From assembly GCA_002633005.1 (NCBI GenBank), contig NMRA01000094.1:648597-712596 (forward strand): a stretch of 64,000 nt of DNA. The letters are read 5' to 3'. How positions within the stretch are numbered: the first letter of the stretch is position 1; the number at the start of each line of letters is the position of its first letter. Below, piece after piece: positions 24,701 to 39,700 of this stretch. The DNA comes from Phoronis australis (Eukaryota > Phoronida > Phoronidae). The notes beneath the pieces are model-generated. The model was not told the origin of the DNA and searched no databases. It saw only the letters and a list, made by a program, of their open reading frames with translations. A program made the translations under genes and the position numbers.

Positions 24701-27700
24701 TCCAGGATTAATTATAGATTATGAGAGTAAGCCAAAAATAATACAAGGTAGAATGGTTGCATTATGATGTGGCTGAGGGCACTTGTGTAGGACAATGTTT
24801 AGCTGTAACCTCTCTACACTTGTGCAGGACAATGTTTCAGCTCTATACCAATCAGTTAGTTTCAGATTTAAGTGCTCTGTCTAAAGGCAATGTAATGTAT
24901 GTGTAAATGCTGCAAGGTTTATTGTACTATTTTAACTAATCCTATGACATGTTATTTTTTTAAATTATTTATTTTTTCCATTGGCATATTAAAACTTGTA
25001 AATGTGAAAATAAAAAGGGCTGCGAAAGGTTAGCCTTTGTCTTTATGGCGTAGTAGTAATATTTAATAGTAGTAATATTTAGTAGTAGTAATATTTAATA
25101 GTAGTAATATTTAGTTGTAGTAATATTTAGTAGTAGTAATATTTAGTAGTAGTAATATTTAGTAGTAGTAATATTTAGTAGTAGTAATATTTAGTAGTAG
25201 TATTATTTAAATAGTCAGCATAACATCTTAGCCTTTTGTAACATTGTTGTAGTACTCAGTAATAGTAATTATAATGCTTCTAGCTATTGTGCTAATGAAA
25301 GTCCTTAGAACAGCAGAATATGGCAATAGTATTGGTAATAAGAATAGAAATAGGAATAGTTAAAATTATGTTTGTTTCCACCACCACAAAAGAATGTTTT
25401 TCAAAATTAAAAAAGTGTTTTTGCAACTAAAATTAGTGCATATCAACAATGAAAAAGTATGAATTTTAATGCTTTGCCTACTTATGCGTAGCCATCTCTG
25501 AGGCGTCATGGTATGATGGGGGAGTGGGTGTTGGAGGCATAAATTAAAATTAAGTTTGTTTGCTTTTCTGCAATATAGATCAGGGCATGACTCTATGTTT
25601 TCTTTACAATCTTACAAGAGAATTTAAAAAAAAAATTGCCCCTAAAATTAATGTGCCTTGGCAATGCCTAGCCATCTCAGAGTTGTGAGGGTATTGGGGG
25701 GAGAAGTCAAGGAGAAGGGAAGAAGAGGCAGGCCTTTATCCACGATTTTGAAAATAGGGTGTCCAAAATGGGGTTTCCAATATTCCAGGGCGTCCATGAT
25801 TCCGACGCGTAACCCCCCACCCCCAGCAATCCCTCCAAACACACAGATTTTTTTACAAAAAATGCATAGACCAAGGTTTTTACATCTAAGTTTAGGAAAC
25901 AGCTTTCTGTAGTGAGCTACTAAAAAATGTAGACCAAGACTTTTAAAATGCTATCAACCAAGTGTGAGCATAGCAACATTGTATATACTTTGTATAAACA
26001 TTGTATATTTCTTCCTGCTTTGAAAAAAGAGCCCCCACTGTGAGCCTTCAGAGGCTTCCTAGTAATCATTACAATGTGGGAGTCCAAACTTGAAAGGTTC
26101 CTATTGACAGTGGGGTCCAAATGATACATTGGGGTCCTTGCCAGGGCGTCCAGATTAGTGCTAGGGCGTCCAATGGATGCCCAGGACGTACGCTGCATAA
26201 AGGCCTGAGAAGAGGGTTGGGTGAGGTAAAACGATTTTGATTGTGGTATGTGCCATTATTGGTCATGTTCAAAATCAGGGGAACTAGTCAGACAGCACAG
26301 GTATGAAACAAATTCAAGCTAACCTGTTGCCTCTGGTATCTGATTGTTTGACCCTGAGCTTGGTTTCTGTGGTAGATTATTTGGTGATTGCCAGATGAAT
26401 ATCTGTTTCATAATTGCTTAGTGATTAACTTAATGTGCAGCTTATTTGTTTGAAAGTTATAGCTGAAATAATGTTACAACAAGCCTGAGGTATGTTTACA
26501 TATGAATTATTAAGTGGACAGATTTTGTTCTGCTTCTATATCACAATCATTCTGCAGCCATTTTTAAATTAAACCACTTGACCATTTTTTCCTCCAAATA
26601 AAGGTTGTGCCTGTCCTATAGATGTGACATAAGTTTGACCACGAGTATCTGTCTTATAAACGTGACATGAGTTTGACCAAGAGTACCTGTCTTATGGATG
26701 TGACATGAGTTTGACCAAGAGTACCTGTCCTATAGATGTGACAGGAGTTTGACCAAGAGTACCTGTCCTAAAGATGTGACATGAGTTTGACTAAGAGTAC
26801 CTGTCCTATAGATGTGACATGAGTTTGACGAAGAGTACCTGTCCTATAGATGTGACATGAGTTTGACTAAGAGTACCCATCTTACAAGGTTTTATTTCTT
26901 TACAGTTACTAACAAATGGCTCTTTTCCTCCAGTGTGCAACCTGTGGACTCTTGTATTACGTAATGTTGAGTGGCTTGTATTCTGTCACTCTTGGATTCC
27001 ATGTCTCATTATTTCTACTTATCATACTTTGCTCCACAGTTGTACAGCTTATTAACACAACCCAACACAGTTATTTTTTAATTGTTCTGGTTGATATATC
27101 TCATACCTAGGACCCAATATTGGGCCCTAGCTCCTACATATCTCCTGCTATGCTGTTCATCGTAACGCCATGTTACCTGTTACATGGGACAACCTGACAC
27201 CCCCTCAGGACTGTCCCATTTGCTTCACTTGGTCAGTCATTCCTCTAGTGAGTATTTGGATATTACAAGTTAAGCAACAATGCATTACTATTGTACTAGT
27301 GAACTGTTATGAGCCAACAAAAGCTGTGGGATACAATGCCAGCAGTGAACTGGATTGGAAAAACTTGAGAGTCAAGTCTTGTAGCAATAGACGCTTTGGG
27401 CTGGCCTGCTGAGGATAAGTCAGGTCAATCTTAACATGGCCACATTGAGTGCACTGGTCAAGTCATTGCATGTAGCTGCCACTCCACTCTTAGTTAAAGG
27501 TAGGATCTCTTTACATCTTCCATCATAACTGTTTTTATGCTTTTAAGGCAAAGCCTGTACTTTTAGTTTATCTTAAACTTTTAGTACTCTTTATGTGGAA
27601 AGTGGTCTGTCACAGGTATTTTGAAATATACAGGTGGTCTTGAATGCCCCATTGGAGAAGTAAGCCTCTTTAGCCTGTGTGCTCAATTAATGAGCTTAAG

Positions 27701-30700
27701 ATGATCTTATAAAAATGTAGCAGACCACTACATATAAGAGGATCCAATAAAGTGCTGTGCAAGAGATTACAGTTCAGTCATCAGGCTGTCTTCACATCTT
27801 GCTTTGGAACTGGCTTTTAACACAAGGAATTTTACTTTACTGCCTGTGCTCTGCTGTGGAGGGCAGGGCGGAGGAGGGGGGTACTCTTGTGTTTAACTAT
27901 AAGCCCAACAATTAATTGAATGGTGCAGTGGTAGTGATGACACTTAGTGTATGTTGTACACTTACAATGAACAGTGACATCAGACCCAAGTAGGCACAGC
28001 TGTGAGTAGTCATCTGTCTATATCAATAGTAGATTGTCTGTGATGCTGCTGCAGGGTACTCCTTTGTTTGACCTGGCTTTAATCAACTTCTGATAAGTCA
28101 GCTGTTAATTATTAATACTTACTACTATGCAGTATCATTGATCAGTACTGACTCCACGTGATATCCAGTTTATTATTTTCAGAATGTGATAATGTTGTGT
28201 ATCATGTCCTCCTCTTCAGAAATTTCAAGAAGTTAAAAAAGTCCATGTCTATACTGGTAGAGTATGTAAGGCCTAGTAATTGGTGCATAGCACTGGTGCA
28301 TAGGATTGGTGTAAAACCTACAAAATGTCCATATCTGCTTACAAAGTGACCAATTTTCTATGATTTCAAATTCCATGCAGGTGGGCCAAATTTGTCATAG
28401 CTGAATCCAAAATTCATTCTTACATCCATTCGAATTTTTGGAAGAGTATCCATGAACCATACTTAAGTAGCTACAAACCTGTGTTTCCAAGAAACTACTT
28501 AAGGTTGTCTACAAGTATCTCTATTTAGCCAAATATTACTTAAGGTTGTCAACAAGTATATCTATTTAACCAAATAGTACTAAGGTTGTCAACAAGTATC
28601 TCTATTTAGCCAAATATTACTTAAGGTTATCAACAAGTATCTCTATTTAGCCAAATATTACTTAAGGTTATCAACAAGTATCTCTATTTAGCCAAATATT
28701 ACTTAAGGTTATCAACACGTATCTCTATTTAGCCAAATATCTACTGAACTATAGATTTTAACTCGGTAAAAGTACGTATTTCCTGAAAGTAGAATTTGAT
28801 TTTTGACTTTTTACGTATTTGACATAAATTTGATCATGTGGCAATGTCCTTTTAGTAAAATTAGAAAAAAGAAAGGTACATTCATGACAGATAAGGGTAT
28901 CAATAATATTGCCTAATTTTGTTTAATATTCAGGATGAAATGTCATAAACGCTGTTACAGTTTTCTTAATGATAACGTTTTCATTTAATGCAAATTTTGA
29001 TTATTTCATAAAAAGTGTAAAAGTCTTTTTATGATGGCCCCTCGTGCAAATGTAGAAAATGTCATAGACAACAGTGCTTAAAGCATAGCATGTCTGAAAG
29101 CTCTGAGATATGATGTTCCAAAGTTAACCAAATCTGGAAATTTTTCTTGGTCCACCCATGCTCAGGGTATAAAATAACATGCCATGACAAACCAACCTGG
29201 TCTTGGGCTACAACAATCCCACAGTTCTTCTGAAGTTCCAATTTGATTATGGAACAATTTGAGACCAATTTCACAACTGTAAGAGGTCTTTATGAGCAGC
29301 TGGTTTTGTAATGGAGAGCAGGTTTGTTAACTTCACTTTGAGTTGACAAACAATTAGCACTGTTTGCTTAATACTTTACATGCAGTCCTGTGAAATAAGG
29401 AACCAGTTGTTAACAATTCAAGCTTGTTAGTCCCATTTTAATAAGGAACCAGTTGTTAACAATTCAAGCTTGTTAGTCCCATTTTAATAAGGAACCAGTT
29501 GCTAACAATTCAAGCTTGTTAGTCACATTTTAATAAGGAACCAGTTGTTAAAAATTCAAGCTTGTTAGTCCCATTTTAATAAGGAACCAGTTGTTAACAA
29601 TTCAAGCTTGTTAGTCACATTTTAATAAGGAACCAGTTGTTAACAATTCAAGCTTGTTAGTCCCATTTTAATGGAGCCTGTATGATAGTTAACTATGTCT
29701 CCAGGCAGGTTTCATTCCTCAAGTCAGATGAATCTGCAACTATTTATTCAGGCTTTTCCTCTATTGTGAATTTCTTTTGGAGTTGTGAAATGATGAGAAG
29801 TTTCCAGTTCAGAGGTGTTGTGGAATGAGTTGAGATTATCATTCACATACTATTTCCTTGTCAATTGTAACCTGGTGAATATGACCTGTTATTTGTGGTA
29901 CAGTCTTAAGTGTTTACATCTGATGATTGAAAGATTAGGTCATTGAATTTGATACTTTGTCAAGGTATATCACTTTTTAATATGAGCACATAGGAAGCAT
30001 TGTTGAAATTGTCCTAGGAAGTTGTTATGATCTAAATTCCTCTGGGTAAACCCTTATTGGTATATGTAGTTCAGGACATCTGTTCCTATACATGAACACC
30101 TGGGTGTTAGGGAGCATCAATCTGTGAGAAGGTTCAATTTTCTTTTCGTTGAAATTAAGGGTATTTAATGACAAAGGTTCAATGTTTTGGGGAGTGGATT
30201 TTACATCTGAGTGTCAACACTTTGATGTAGTATAAACGGTTGATTTCAGTGTCATCGAAGTCTCTGTAGATGTCACTGTCAGTAACAACACGTCTTGTAG
30301 TGTTATTTGATGTATGTGAAAGTCTCAAAGTTGGTTCAGCTAGAGCTGTAACGTACTGCCAAATATTGATAGAAAATGCTTCTGTGAAAACGTTCCAGTA
30401 TGTCTGCATTAGACAAATCTTATGCTTGATGGCTCCGTCACGGATTGACGTGAGCAAATCGCAATTCATGGTCTTGGCTGAAGGTGTTGGGATGAGATAA
30501 TTGTGGTTGTATTAAACCAACACGCCTGTTTAGCTTACGAGTTTCAAAGTAAAAACGAGTGACAAGTAAAGCCAACTACCAATATGACTGTTTTTCAAAT
30601 TCAAAAGTAAATAATAACGTCTTTGATTTTTTAAAATCTATGCATTATAAGAGAAATTAGTGAAAAGGTTTTGTTCAGCTTTTCAGCTAATTGGCGAGGT

Positions 30701-33700
30701 GTGTGAGCACAATGACTTTGTGAGACTGAAATAGTGAAGTATTCATCTTAGTCATGATTCAACACACATTATTTCAACTTTGTGAGACTGAAATAGTGAA
30801 GTATTCATCTTAGTCATGATTCAACACACATTATTTCAACTTTGTGAGACTGAAATAGTGAAGTATTCATCTTAGTCATGATTCAACACACATTATTTCA
30901 ACTTGTTGATATCCTTTGGATGTTGAAGCACCAATATTAATCTGCTTTTCCACCCAGATTTTGGTGATGGAAATAACAGAGACTTGTGTGAATTCACTAA
31001 ACTGGCAGTAAACTATGGTTGTGGGGCTGGCCATGTCTGGCTCATAACTTTGCTTGGTTTGTCCATGTCTCATTGTTACTGTTCAATGGGCTAAACATAC
31101 CTTTGTGTAGGCTTGGTTTGTCCATGTCCCATTGTTACTGTTCAATAGACTAAACATACCAGGGATGTCTGGTGTTGTTTTATGTTACCTGTGACCTCTG
31201 TGTGCATCATCCGACTCACAATAGGTGAAACAAACTACAATGCCAGTTGGCTTGTTGTATTCACTATTAATGGAAACATCTTTAATGGCAAAGCCTTCAA
31301 TCCACATTCTTGATATATATTAAGTCCTGTTTAATGGTATGTGTCCATTACCTTGTATTTGATGTTTTGTCTGTGATTACAAGTTGTAGTCAGTCTTGCT
31401 CAAAACTAATGCCAAAGTTGTAGCCACATCTATAAACATTTTCAAGACAAAGTTATGGTTGTTCAGAGAGGGCTTTGAATTTTGAGTTTTTCATCATGCA
31501 CGTCAAATTAAAGTTATTTTCTTCAAAATGAGGGAATAAAGAAAAGGGCAAATGCAAGGCTATGTTGACTTCAGTCATGGAGAGTTGGTCATTATCTACA
31601 TATTGCATCTTGGTTTTAGGCACTGGTGACGTGATTGAAATTCAGTGACATTTGTTTAAAAAAAATATTTCACCTCATTGATGTGCAAATAAGTCATGTG
31701 ACACTGGTGTGTACTATAGTCATGTGACACTGGTGTGTACTATAGTCCCGTGGACACACAGCCTACCCTAGAACAACTTGTACTAGCAGTGTTCTCCACA
31801 TCTGAAAATCTAAACAGGTCGCAGGCGTAAAAACTGCAACGTGCCGGAACCATGCGGCGGTCAACGTTCTCCATAAGCTAGTGTGCATTTTTTGTGCACC
31901 TTACTTTTACCCACACATTTTAAAAGTAATGCACAGTAGTGCAAACAAATAACTGTGTTTATTCAAATTTTTTATTTGTTAAAGATAGCCTTATTTACAA
32001 ACATATCACGTATGTCATAACCCAGTTGCTTAATCAATGACTTTGAAATGGAAGTCTACAGACGTGTTTGATACAGTATGGAGGTTTTAGGCTACTCAAT
32101 AATTGTGATGTCAATGTCAACTATGTACCAAAAGTCTAACACAGAAGTAACACTTTTCCCATGAAGTAGACAGTCCAAGTGAAGTGTCTTTGCAAAGTCA
32201 GTCACGTTTTTATGTCTTGATAGCAAAGTCTACGTTTTCCCTCGGTCTGTAAGTGTAATGTCTTGCACAACATTCTTATAGTCTGAATTCGATGTTCTGA
32301 AGCTGGTACAACATACTGAACTTCTGCAACACAAGAACTCTTGTAAAAACTGCACAATATGCGAGTCCTCCCTCATGAATGCAAGTTATGTAGGGTAAAC
32401 AAAACAATTCACGTGCGTTTTCCATCTACTTGGACGGGAGTGTTAGGCCTGTTGATGACGACCAATATTTCTAAAAAGATATCAATTGAATTATCAAACG
32501 CTTGCAACTATGGAATTCCCATAATTTTCAGGATTGTCACAAACTCATTTTTCCAGATGAAAACCATCTATTCTCAAGTTAGAGCGAATTGTATTCATTT
32601 GTAATGCCGATGTTTGACGTTGTCGGCAAAAATTCGGTTCATCGTTCGTGACACGGATATTTGCGATTCGTTGACTGAGCCCGGCAATATCACCACCATC
32701 CGGCCCTGGTTTATCTGTCGTATCTGCATCTGAGTCAACGTCAGTATCTGAAACATCTCTCGGTTTTTAAAATAATTCTTAGGTTTAGCGGTGCTTCGCT
32801 TTCGCACGGCAGGCGACATTTCTAAGTATGTAGAATGCGCATGTCAATCGGTAACGGAAGCCAGGATAGAATTCATTAACGGAAGGACCATGCTAGGTAA
32901 ACAAGACTCTGCGAGATTACGCGAAATATTACCGCTTGATTTCAATGAGATCACGTGATTTTGGCTGCAATTTCTCGGTGCGAGACACATATATTTTGAA
33001 CTTTATTCAGTGACGTCTCCCGCTGTCCCAAATCTCGGAATACTCCCCCGAAACCGCAAACGTCACGCACGGCTACTATTGAGCTTGCGAATTTTTAGAG
33101 GGAGTATGCACCACAAATATAATGTTCGTGCTGCCAACATAACTCCTTATAAGGCAACGAGATGAACTCGGTCACTCACAATGGGCCGGTACCAAAAGTA
33201 ACCAATAATATTCATCTAAGTGAGAAATACACAAACAACAACCAATGAAAGCCATCAAAATCAGTTTCATGCAAATGTCTTTGAGACTGGTATCGGTAAA
33301 GTCTGTGCCGTGGGGCCCACGGAATATTGAAAAATGTGCTACGAAAAACCAAAATTCTGGCCTCCCAGAAGACGGCCGTTGCATAAATTGCACTGCGCAA
33401 CGGTGTCTTTGCTGACAACATGTACTTCGCAGAACTAACCAGCAGAACTAACCACCGAGCCTTAGTTATTTTCAATGGGCAATATGATCAGTTGTCCGCC
33501 GAACACAAAAAGCGAATAGGCCTAACGCAACGATCATCGACTTTCGTGCCGGACAGCATCTCCAGTGAGCAGGTAGTGGATTAGGCGGTATAGGTAGCAC
33601 TGGGCCTTTCTTTAAATTGACTAGTTGTTCCAGGTGAATTGAAAAGATAATTGAGAGATTATTTACACGCCGTGTTACACCATAAATAGACTAGGGGGCC

Positions 33701-36700
33701 CCCGGTCTGCCCCTTGAGTGGGATCGGTGATTAGACTGTCCACAACTGACCACTTCCTTAGCCTTTATTCAGTTTCAATGGGCTATGGCCAGTTGCTAAC
33801 AAGCGTAATTTGAACCAGTGAAGACCTTATTAACGACGACGACACCTTTTTTACAAAGTAGTCCCTATATTTTTAAACTGGTCCCGGGATTTTTAAACAG
33901 GACGCGGGACATTTAAACAGGACGCGCGCTCGGCCACGCTGCGACACGTTAAAAGTGGTGGTGGAGAACACTGACTACTGCAACTTACCCCACTTTTGAG
34001 TGGAGCGTCCATACACGACTATATCCATTACCTAGAGTAAGGTGGAAGTTGTCACTCTGCGTGACAATGAACATCTAATGCAAGTATGGCACACATAAGA
34101 AAACCTGTCCTATGTAACCATAGCTGATAATTTCTTCCACCCTACTTAGGGCTTTATCCAGGATTTCAAAAATAGGGTGTCCAAAATGGTGTTCTCAATA
34201 TTCCAGGGCATCCATGAATCCAACGACGCGTAACCCCCACCCCCACGACCGTTCACCAGCAATTCCCCCACTCACACATTGATTTTTTTTTTTCAAAAAA
34301 TGTATAGACAAAGGTTTTTACATCTAAGTCTGTAGTGAGCTTTTTTATTAAAAGATTATGTGGACCAAGACTTTTACATTTAAATTTACGAAAACGGCCA
34401 AGTAGCTTACCAAACAAATAGAGATATTGGTTGAACGATGATGAGGGCACTATGTTTTTGGTCATGTCGAGTCAAATTGATGTAAAATTTGTCATATCAT
34501 CTTAACGAGCTTTAATATTATGTAAAATGAGTCTCCAGAGCTGTAGTCAAAACAAGAAAAATGCACATATGATGTGTGGTTTATATTTTGGCAACAGGTG
34601 TCACTGCTCTTCTATATTTAAACCTTAAAACGCACATTGAAAAGCATGAAATGGGCACAAACTCAAAAGTTTTAAATGGGCATATTCTTGTGGCACAATA
34701 TAGTATTAAGATAATGACATTTATTTCGCTTTCGATGTTTTTGAAAAAGACGAAAATCTTGAAATTACAGCTCTGAAACACTGATTTGGAGTTACACTAA
34801 GGTATAACCCCTACATAAACTAATGAACTATGGAGGTAAGACCACTGGGAGCATAGCCAGCATTGGAAGAAACTTTGACAACCAAACGTGCTAATGCGTG
34901 AAAGGTGTTGGATACTCAATGCTTTCAACCTAGTTTGAACATGGCAACATATACATTTCTTCCTGCTTTGAAAAAAGCCAGCACTGTGAGCTCACTTCTC
35001 CCTTCAGCTTTGTGCCTGGGTTTCCTAGTACCGTAAACGTTCGGGTTAACGCCCTGGGCGGTTAAATTGGCAAACCCAAAAAATCGGGGGTGGGCGGTTA
35101 ACCAGACATGGGCGCTTAAACGTGAAATTTCAAGAAATCCAGGGTGGGCGGTTAACTGAACATGGGCGCTTATTACGACAGGCAACCGCCCTGGGCGGTT
35201 AATCTTACCTCGTGATCTAAGTCCCCACACCACACACGCTCTCGGAACGCGTAGCACTTTTCAAAGAACGTTATCGTCACGTCGCCACATGACGGGGAAA
35301 ATTTCATAACAGTGGATGATCCCAACAAAGGTTCTCTTGTCCTCGGATTAGTTATTCACTATTAAATTTACAGAATTGCTGAGTAATAGCCCTGTGCCGT
35401 CCTGCGGTCTTGTTACTTTGCCCTGCGCAGCACAGACGACCAGAGACCACGCAGCCTCTACTTGGATTGCAACTATTTCAATATGTGACCTTGCTAAAGT
35501 GCGCGTGTGCAAGCTTCACATGTTGCAGAGATCACAGCAGACATCAAATTTATGGTTACAGTCTCGTACTAGCTGCCAAGTTCATAGTCAGAGAGCAGTT
35601 TTAAAATTAGTTGTAATAAGAGCTTGAAAAACTTAATTCAGATGTTTTTTGTGTTTGGGATATCGACACTCCATGACTCAGTGGCATTTTCAGCGTATGG
35701 TTCTGCGGCTAGCTGTTTTATCTCGACCGCCCGGCATTGCTCACTTGCCGTTGCGCCAAACATGCTCGGCAAGGAAGTAGGTCTAAGACAAGAATCGGGG
35801 TGAGCCACTCGTCAATCAACTATAAAATTTCGAGCCACGGCATAAATATGTCATAAAACACCACAAAACAGCGATGTTTCAATTTATTCTTAAACGATCA
35901 CCTTACCAAACTTCATGATGGAAAAATATTTAATATTTTTCACGCAGGATGTCCAGATTATCCTATTTATATCACTTGCAAAATCGCACTACGGCACTGT
36001 TCGGTCAGGCTGTTAGCGCGCAATGTCTCAGTCGGCTGACAATCGTGACTTGGAAATGGCGTCAAGTAATATAACGGCCTCTTTCGATATGCATCTCGTT
36101 TTTTATGGCCAAAGATAGTGGCGGTATTCAGCAAGCACGTAGGGCCTACGTGTGAGTCACCTGTCAATCACATGTTGGTGTCAAGGTAACATGCACTCCA
36201 AAGTGCGCCCGGCGTCGTTGCGCTCTTTGTGATCATTGATCTTTTTCTAAAAGTCGGGAAATCGCACGTTTCCTTAGCACTGGGCGCTAAATCTTCATTC
36301 TTTAAAAGTCGGGGATGGGCGCTTAACCGAGAGGTGGGCGCTTAACTGGAAATCTTCAAAAATCGCAGGGGGGCGCTTAACCGAGCAGTGGGTGGTTAAA
36401 TCGAAAATCCACCTATAGTAGGGGTTGGGCGGCAGGGCTTCATCTAGGATTTCGAACATAGGGTGTCCAAAATGGGTTCCCAATATTCCAGGGCGTCCAT
36501 GATTCCAACGCCGAATTACCCCCCCCGTCCCCACCCCCCCCCCCCAACACACACAGTGAAGTTTTTTTACAATTAAAAAATGCATTGAACAAGGCTTTTA
36601 CACCTAAGTTTACAAAAACAGCTCCCTTGTATTGGGCTTTTTAAGTACTAAAAAACTGTTGATCAAGACTTTTATGTTTAAATTTACGAAAATAGCCAAA

Positions 36701-39700
36701 TAGCTTACCACACGGGTATTACAGATATTACAGATATTGGTTGAACGATGAGTGCACTGTTTTGGTCATCTCAAGTCAAATTCTGTTATAAAGTTTATTA
36801 TATCAACTTCACTAGCTTTATATTCTGTACAATGAGTCATCAAAGCTGTAGTTACCAACAAAAGAAAAATGCACACATGATGTGTGGTTTATATTTTGAC
36901 AACAGGTGTCACTGCTGCTCCATTTTAGACGCACATAGAAAAGCATGAAACAGGCGAAAACTCAAACATTTTAAATGGGGATATTCTTGCGGCACATCAT
37001 ATTATTAAAGTAATGACATTTATTTTGCTTTTGGTATTTTTAAAAAAAGATGAAGTACATGAAATTACAGCTCTGAAACACCAGTTTGGAGTTAAGCAAG
37101 GTCCATGTCCCTATATAAAGTACAGAATGGCAGTGGCATGTGAGTCTATTGAAAGCAGACACTCTGGCAACCAACCACGTGCTAATGATTGACAGGTCTA
37201 CCAAATAGTTTGAAAATAGTTTGAATATTGCAACATTTTATATACTTTGTATATCTCTTTCCCAGTTGAAAGGGCCAACTTCCCGCTTTGATTAACTGGG
37301 AGTCTTAGTAATCTTTCAATGTGGGTGTCCAAACTGGAGAAATTCTGATTGACAGGGCGTCCAAATGATACATTGGGCGTCCTGTCCAAATGGACGCCCA
37401 GGACGTACGCTGCATGAAGGCCTGTTGGGCGGTTAACTGAGCATGGTCGTTTACCCGAACGTTTACAGTATAATCATTGCAATGTGTGTGTTCAAACTTG
37501 AAAGGTTCCGATTGACAGTGGGTGTCCAAATGATACATTGGGCATCCTTGCCAGGGCGTCCTTGCCAGGGCATCCAGGTTAGTACTAGGGCATCCATTTT
37601 GACGCCACGACATGCTGCATAAAGGCCTGACCGTACCCCACTTCTGCAGCTACACAGCCCTAAAACAAATTGCCCAACCTCATAATGTAGAGTGAGTTGT
37701 CACAAGTGATACTGGTGATTGGCTAACACTGGAGACATACTGAGAACTCCTTCTAGGAAATAACAGTAGTAAGTCAATTTAATAATAGCTTAATCACTTG
37801 ACCAAATATTTCTTTTGATTTATGTAAATATCATTTGGTGAGTTGGCACTTGTTTGGTTGTAACTATAAGGTCAGAGTCTAGAGTGAAGTCACATCAGTG
37901 GAACCATTGATTACCACATACTTGGTTACTGTGATTACTCCTGATAATATAAATAACATTAGTTTATTGTTCATTGTACAGTGTAGAAGTCCACTACAAA
38001 GCCATTTATCATGAGTCTTTTCTTGGTTTCCAATTACACATTTTCCAGTTTAATACCATGATACTACTACATTGGAACCAGTGTGTGGTTACAGGTGTTT
38101 AGCCTTATCCCAATTTTGTCAGATTATTTTGTTTTGCTAATACATTTAACTCTGCCAAAACTTGAATGATTAGACAACATAACCCAGAATTCCTGGTCGT
38201 GATGGCTGAATGCTAGTGGTATTGTCTGTTGAAGCAGCTAAAGTGATGCGTCATGATGGATATGATGGGTGATAATGCGTCGTGATGGGTGATAATGTGT
38301 CATGATGGGTGATAATGGGTCATGATGGGTGATAATGGGTCATGATGGGTAATAATGTGTCATGATGGGTGATAATGCGTCGTGATGGGTGATAATGCAT
38401 CGTGATGGGTGATAATGCGCCGTTTCCTGTTAGTATCACACTGCTCCAAATTGCAGCACCAATTGCCAAGGGCTGGAAAAGACTCATGGGCTCACCCTAT
38501 CAACCCCAGTGATAAGAATAGTTTATGCCTTTAAAAACGTTTGCTTTACTACCATATTTCTTTGTCTCTCGCTTGGTTGACACTCAGTGGTATCCAGCCT
38601 GGCTGACAGCAGCTCGATAAAGTTTAATTCAGATTCAAACAGTTAATAAAATTTTGATAAGACCCATGTAGAATAGGGTAAGACCATCTAAAGCCATACA
38701 GCCAGTCGGTGGATTGCTTTAGGACTGTTGCCTACCACTTGCTACTAGGTTCTGGCCAGGTGGGTTGTATGGATAGAGTTTTGTTATTCACTATTACATT
38801 TGGTTACGCTAAATATTTATAATGATGACAGTTTTGGTCTTTAATGTTTTGTGCACAGTATATTTAGTGCCCATCACTTCACTGTCCCAGCATGAAGTCT
38901 ACTTTTAACAATTCTGATAGAAATTGCACATCCACCCTTGTTCAACGTAATTTTGATATCAATATCATCAACCAACCATGCTCAACCATTATCACATTGA
39001 CTGTGATTTATTTATTTAATGCTACATTCCATTTTGTTAAGTTGTCACATAACTACTGTACCTGATATGATGCTATTTGTGCAACCAGCAAGAGCATTGG
39101 GCCATTTTCAAATTTTGCTGTTTTAGACTCTGAAAACCCCAGTAAACTCAACATTTCTTGACTCGTGGGTTCATTCGCCACAGTTTCAAGTTTTTAAAAT
39201 GATCAGTTTCTCAAGAGTGTCGTGGCATGAAATTGGAGAAACTGCAGAAATCATGCCATTATATAGCTGATTTTCGAAATAGTTACGCCATATTGAAATT
39301 CCCTATCCCGACAGACGGCGATTAGGTCAGTGCCATCTACATGCTGATCCCCTTTAGTACGAATGGGAGGTTTCAACCTGGTGGTACAAGTAGCACTTTG
39401 ACACCTTTCCTGCTATCATAAAGCCGGGCAAATTTCCAATGCTGTGCGGTATGGTGTACTAATGACTTACGGAAAAATGGATGAAATTTCCATGGATAAA
39501 ATATCTATGGATGAAAGACATCATGTTTGCACAGCTGCAAAGTTAATAGGACTGCTACTGATGAAGCAGAATTTCAATCCCAATCTTGACAAAATCAAAC
39601 ACTGGGATGGGTTGAAAATGAGTGGGATTTATTCCTCTGTCTTAAATTAATAAACAATTATGTAGTAATTGAGTTTTTCTGTCCACCAAATCTTAGTTGG

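Larger units (their letters stand above)
24748..28182 (+). other. Intron 3
   Basis: It contains a 16-bp minisatellite (25040-25205), a hAT-like element with a perfect 8-bp duplication (25729-26207) and a 38-bp minisatellite (26605-26885). 26916-28150 holds short open frames without support; I see nothing else in it. Confidence 0.7.
34147..37629 (+). mobile_element. hAT-like element A, interrupted by a GGGCG element
   Basis: The left end TAGGGCTTTATCC and the right end GCATAAAGGCCTG pair with those of the 25729 element. The flanks accctact (34139-34146) and accgtacc (37630-37637) are a diverged 8-bp duplication (6 of 8). Sequence homologous to 25729-26207 stops at 35030 ('tttcctagta') and resumes at 37471 ('taatcattgca'), because another element is inserted. 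Without the insert it is about 1.05 kb. No transposase is seen. Confidence 0.8.
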
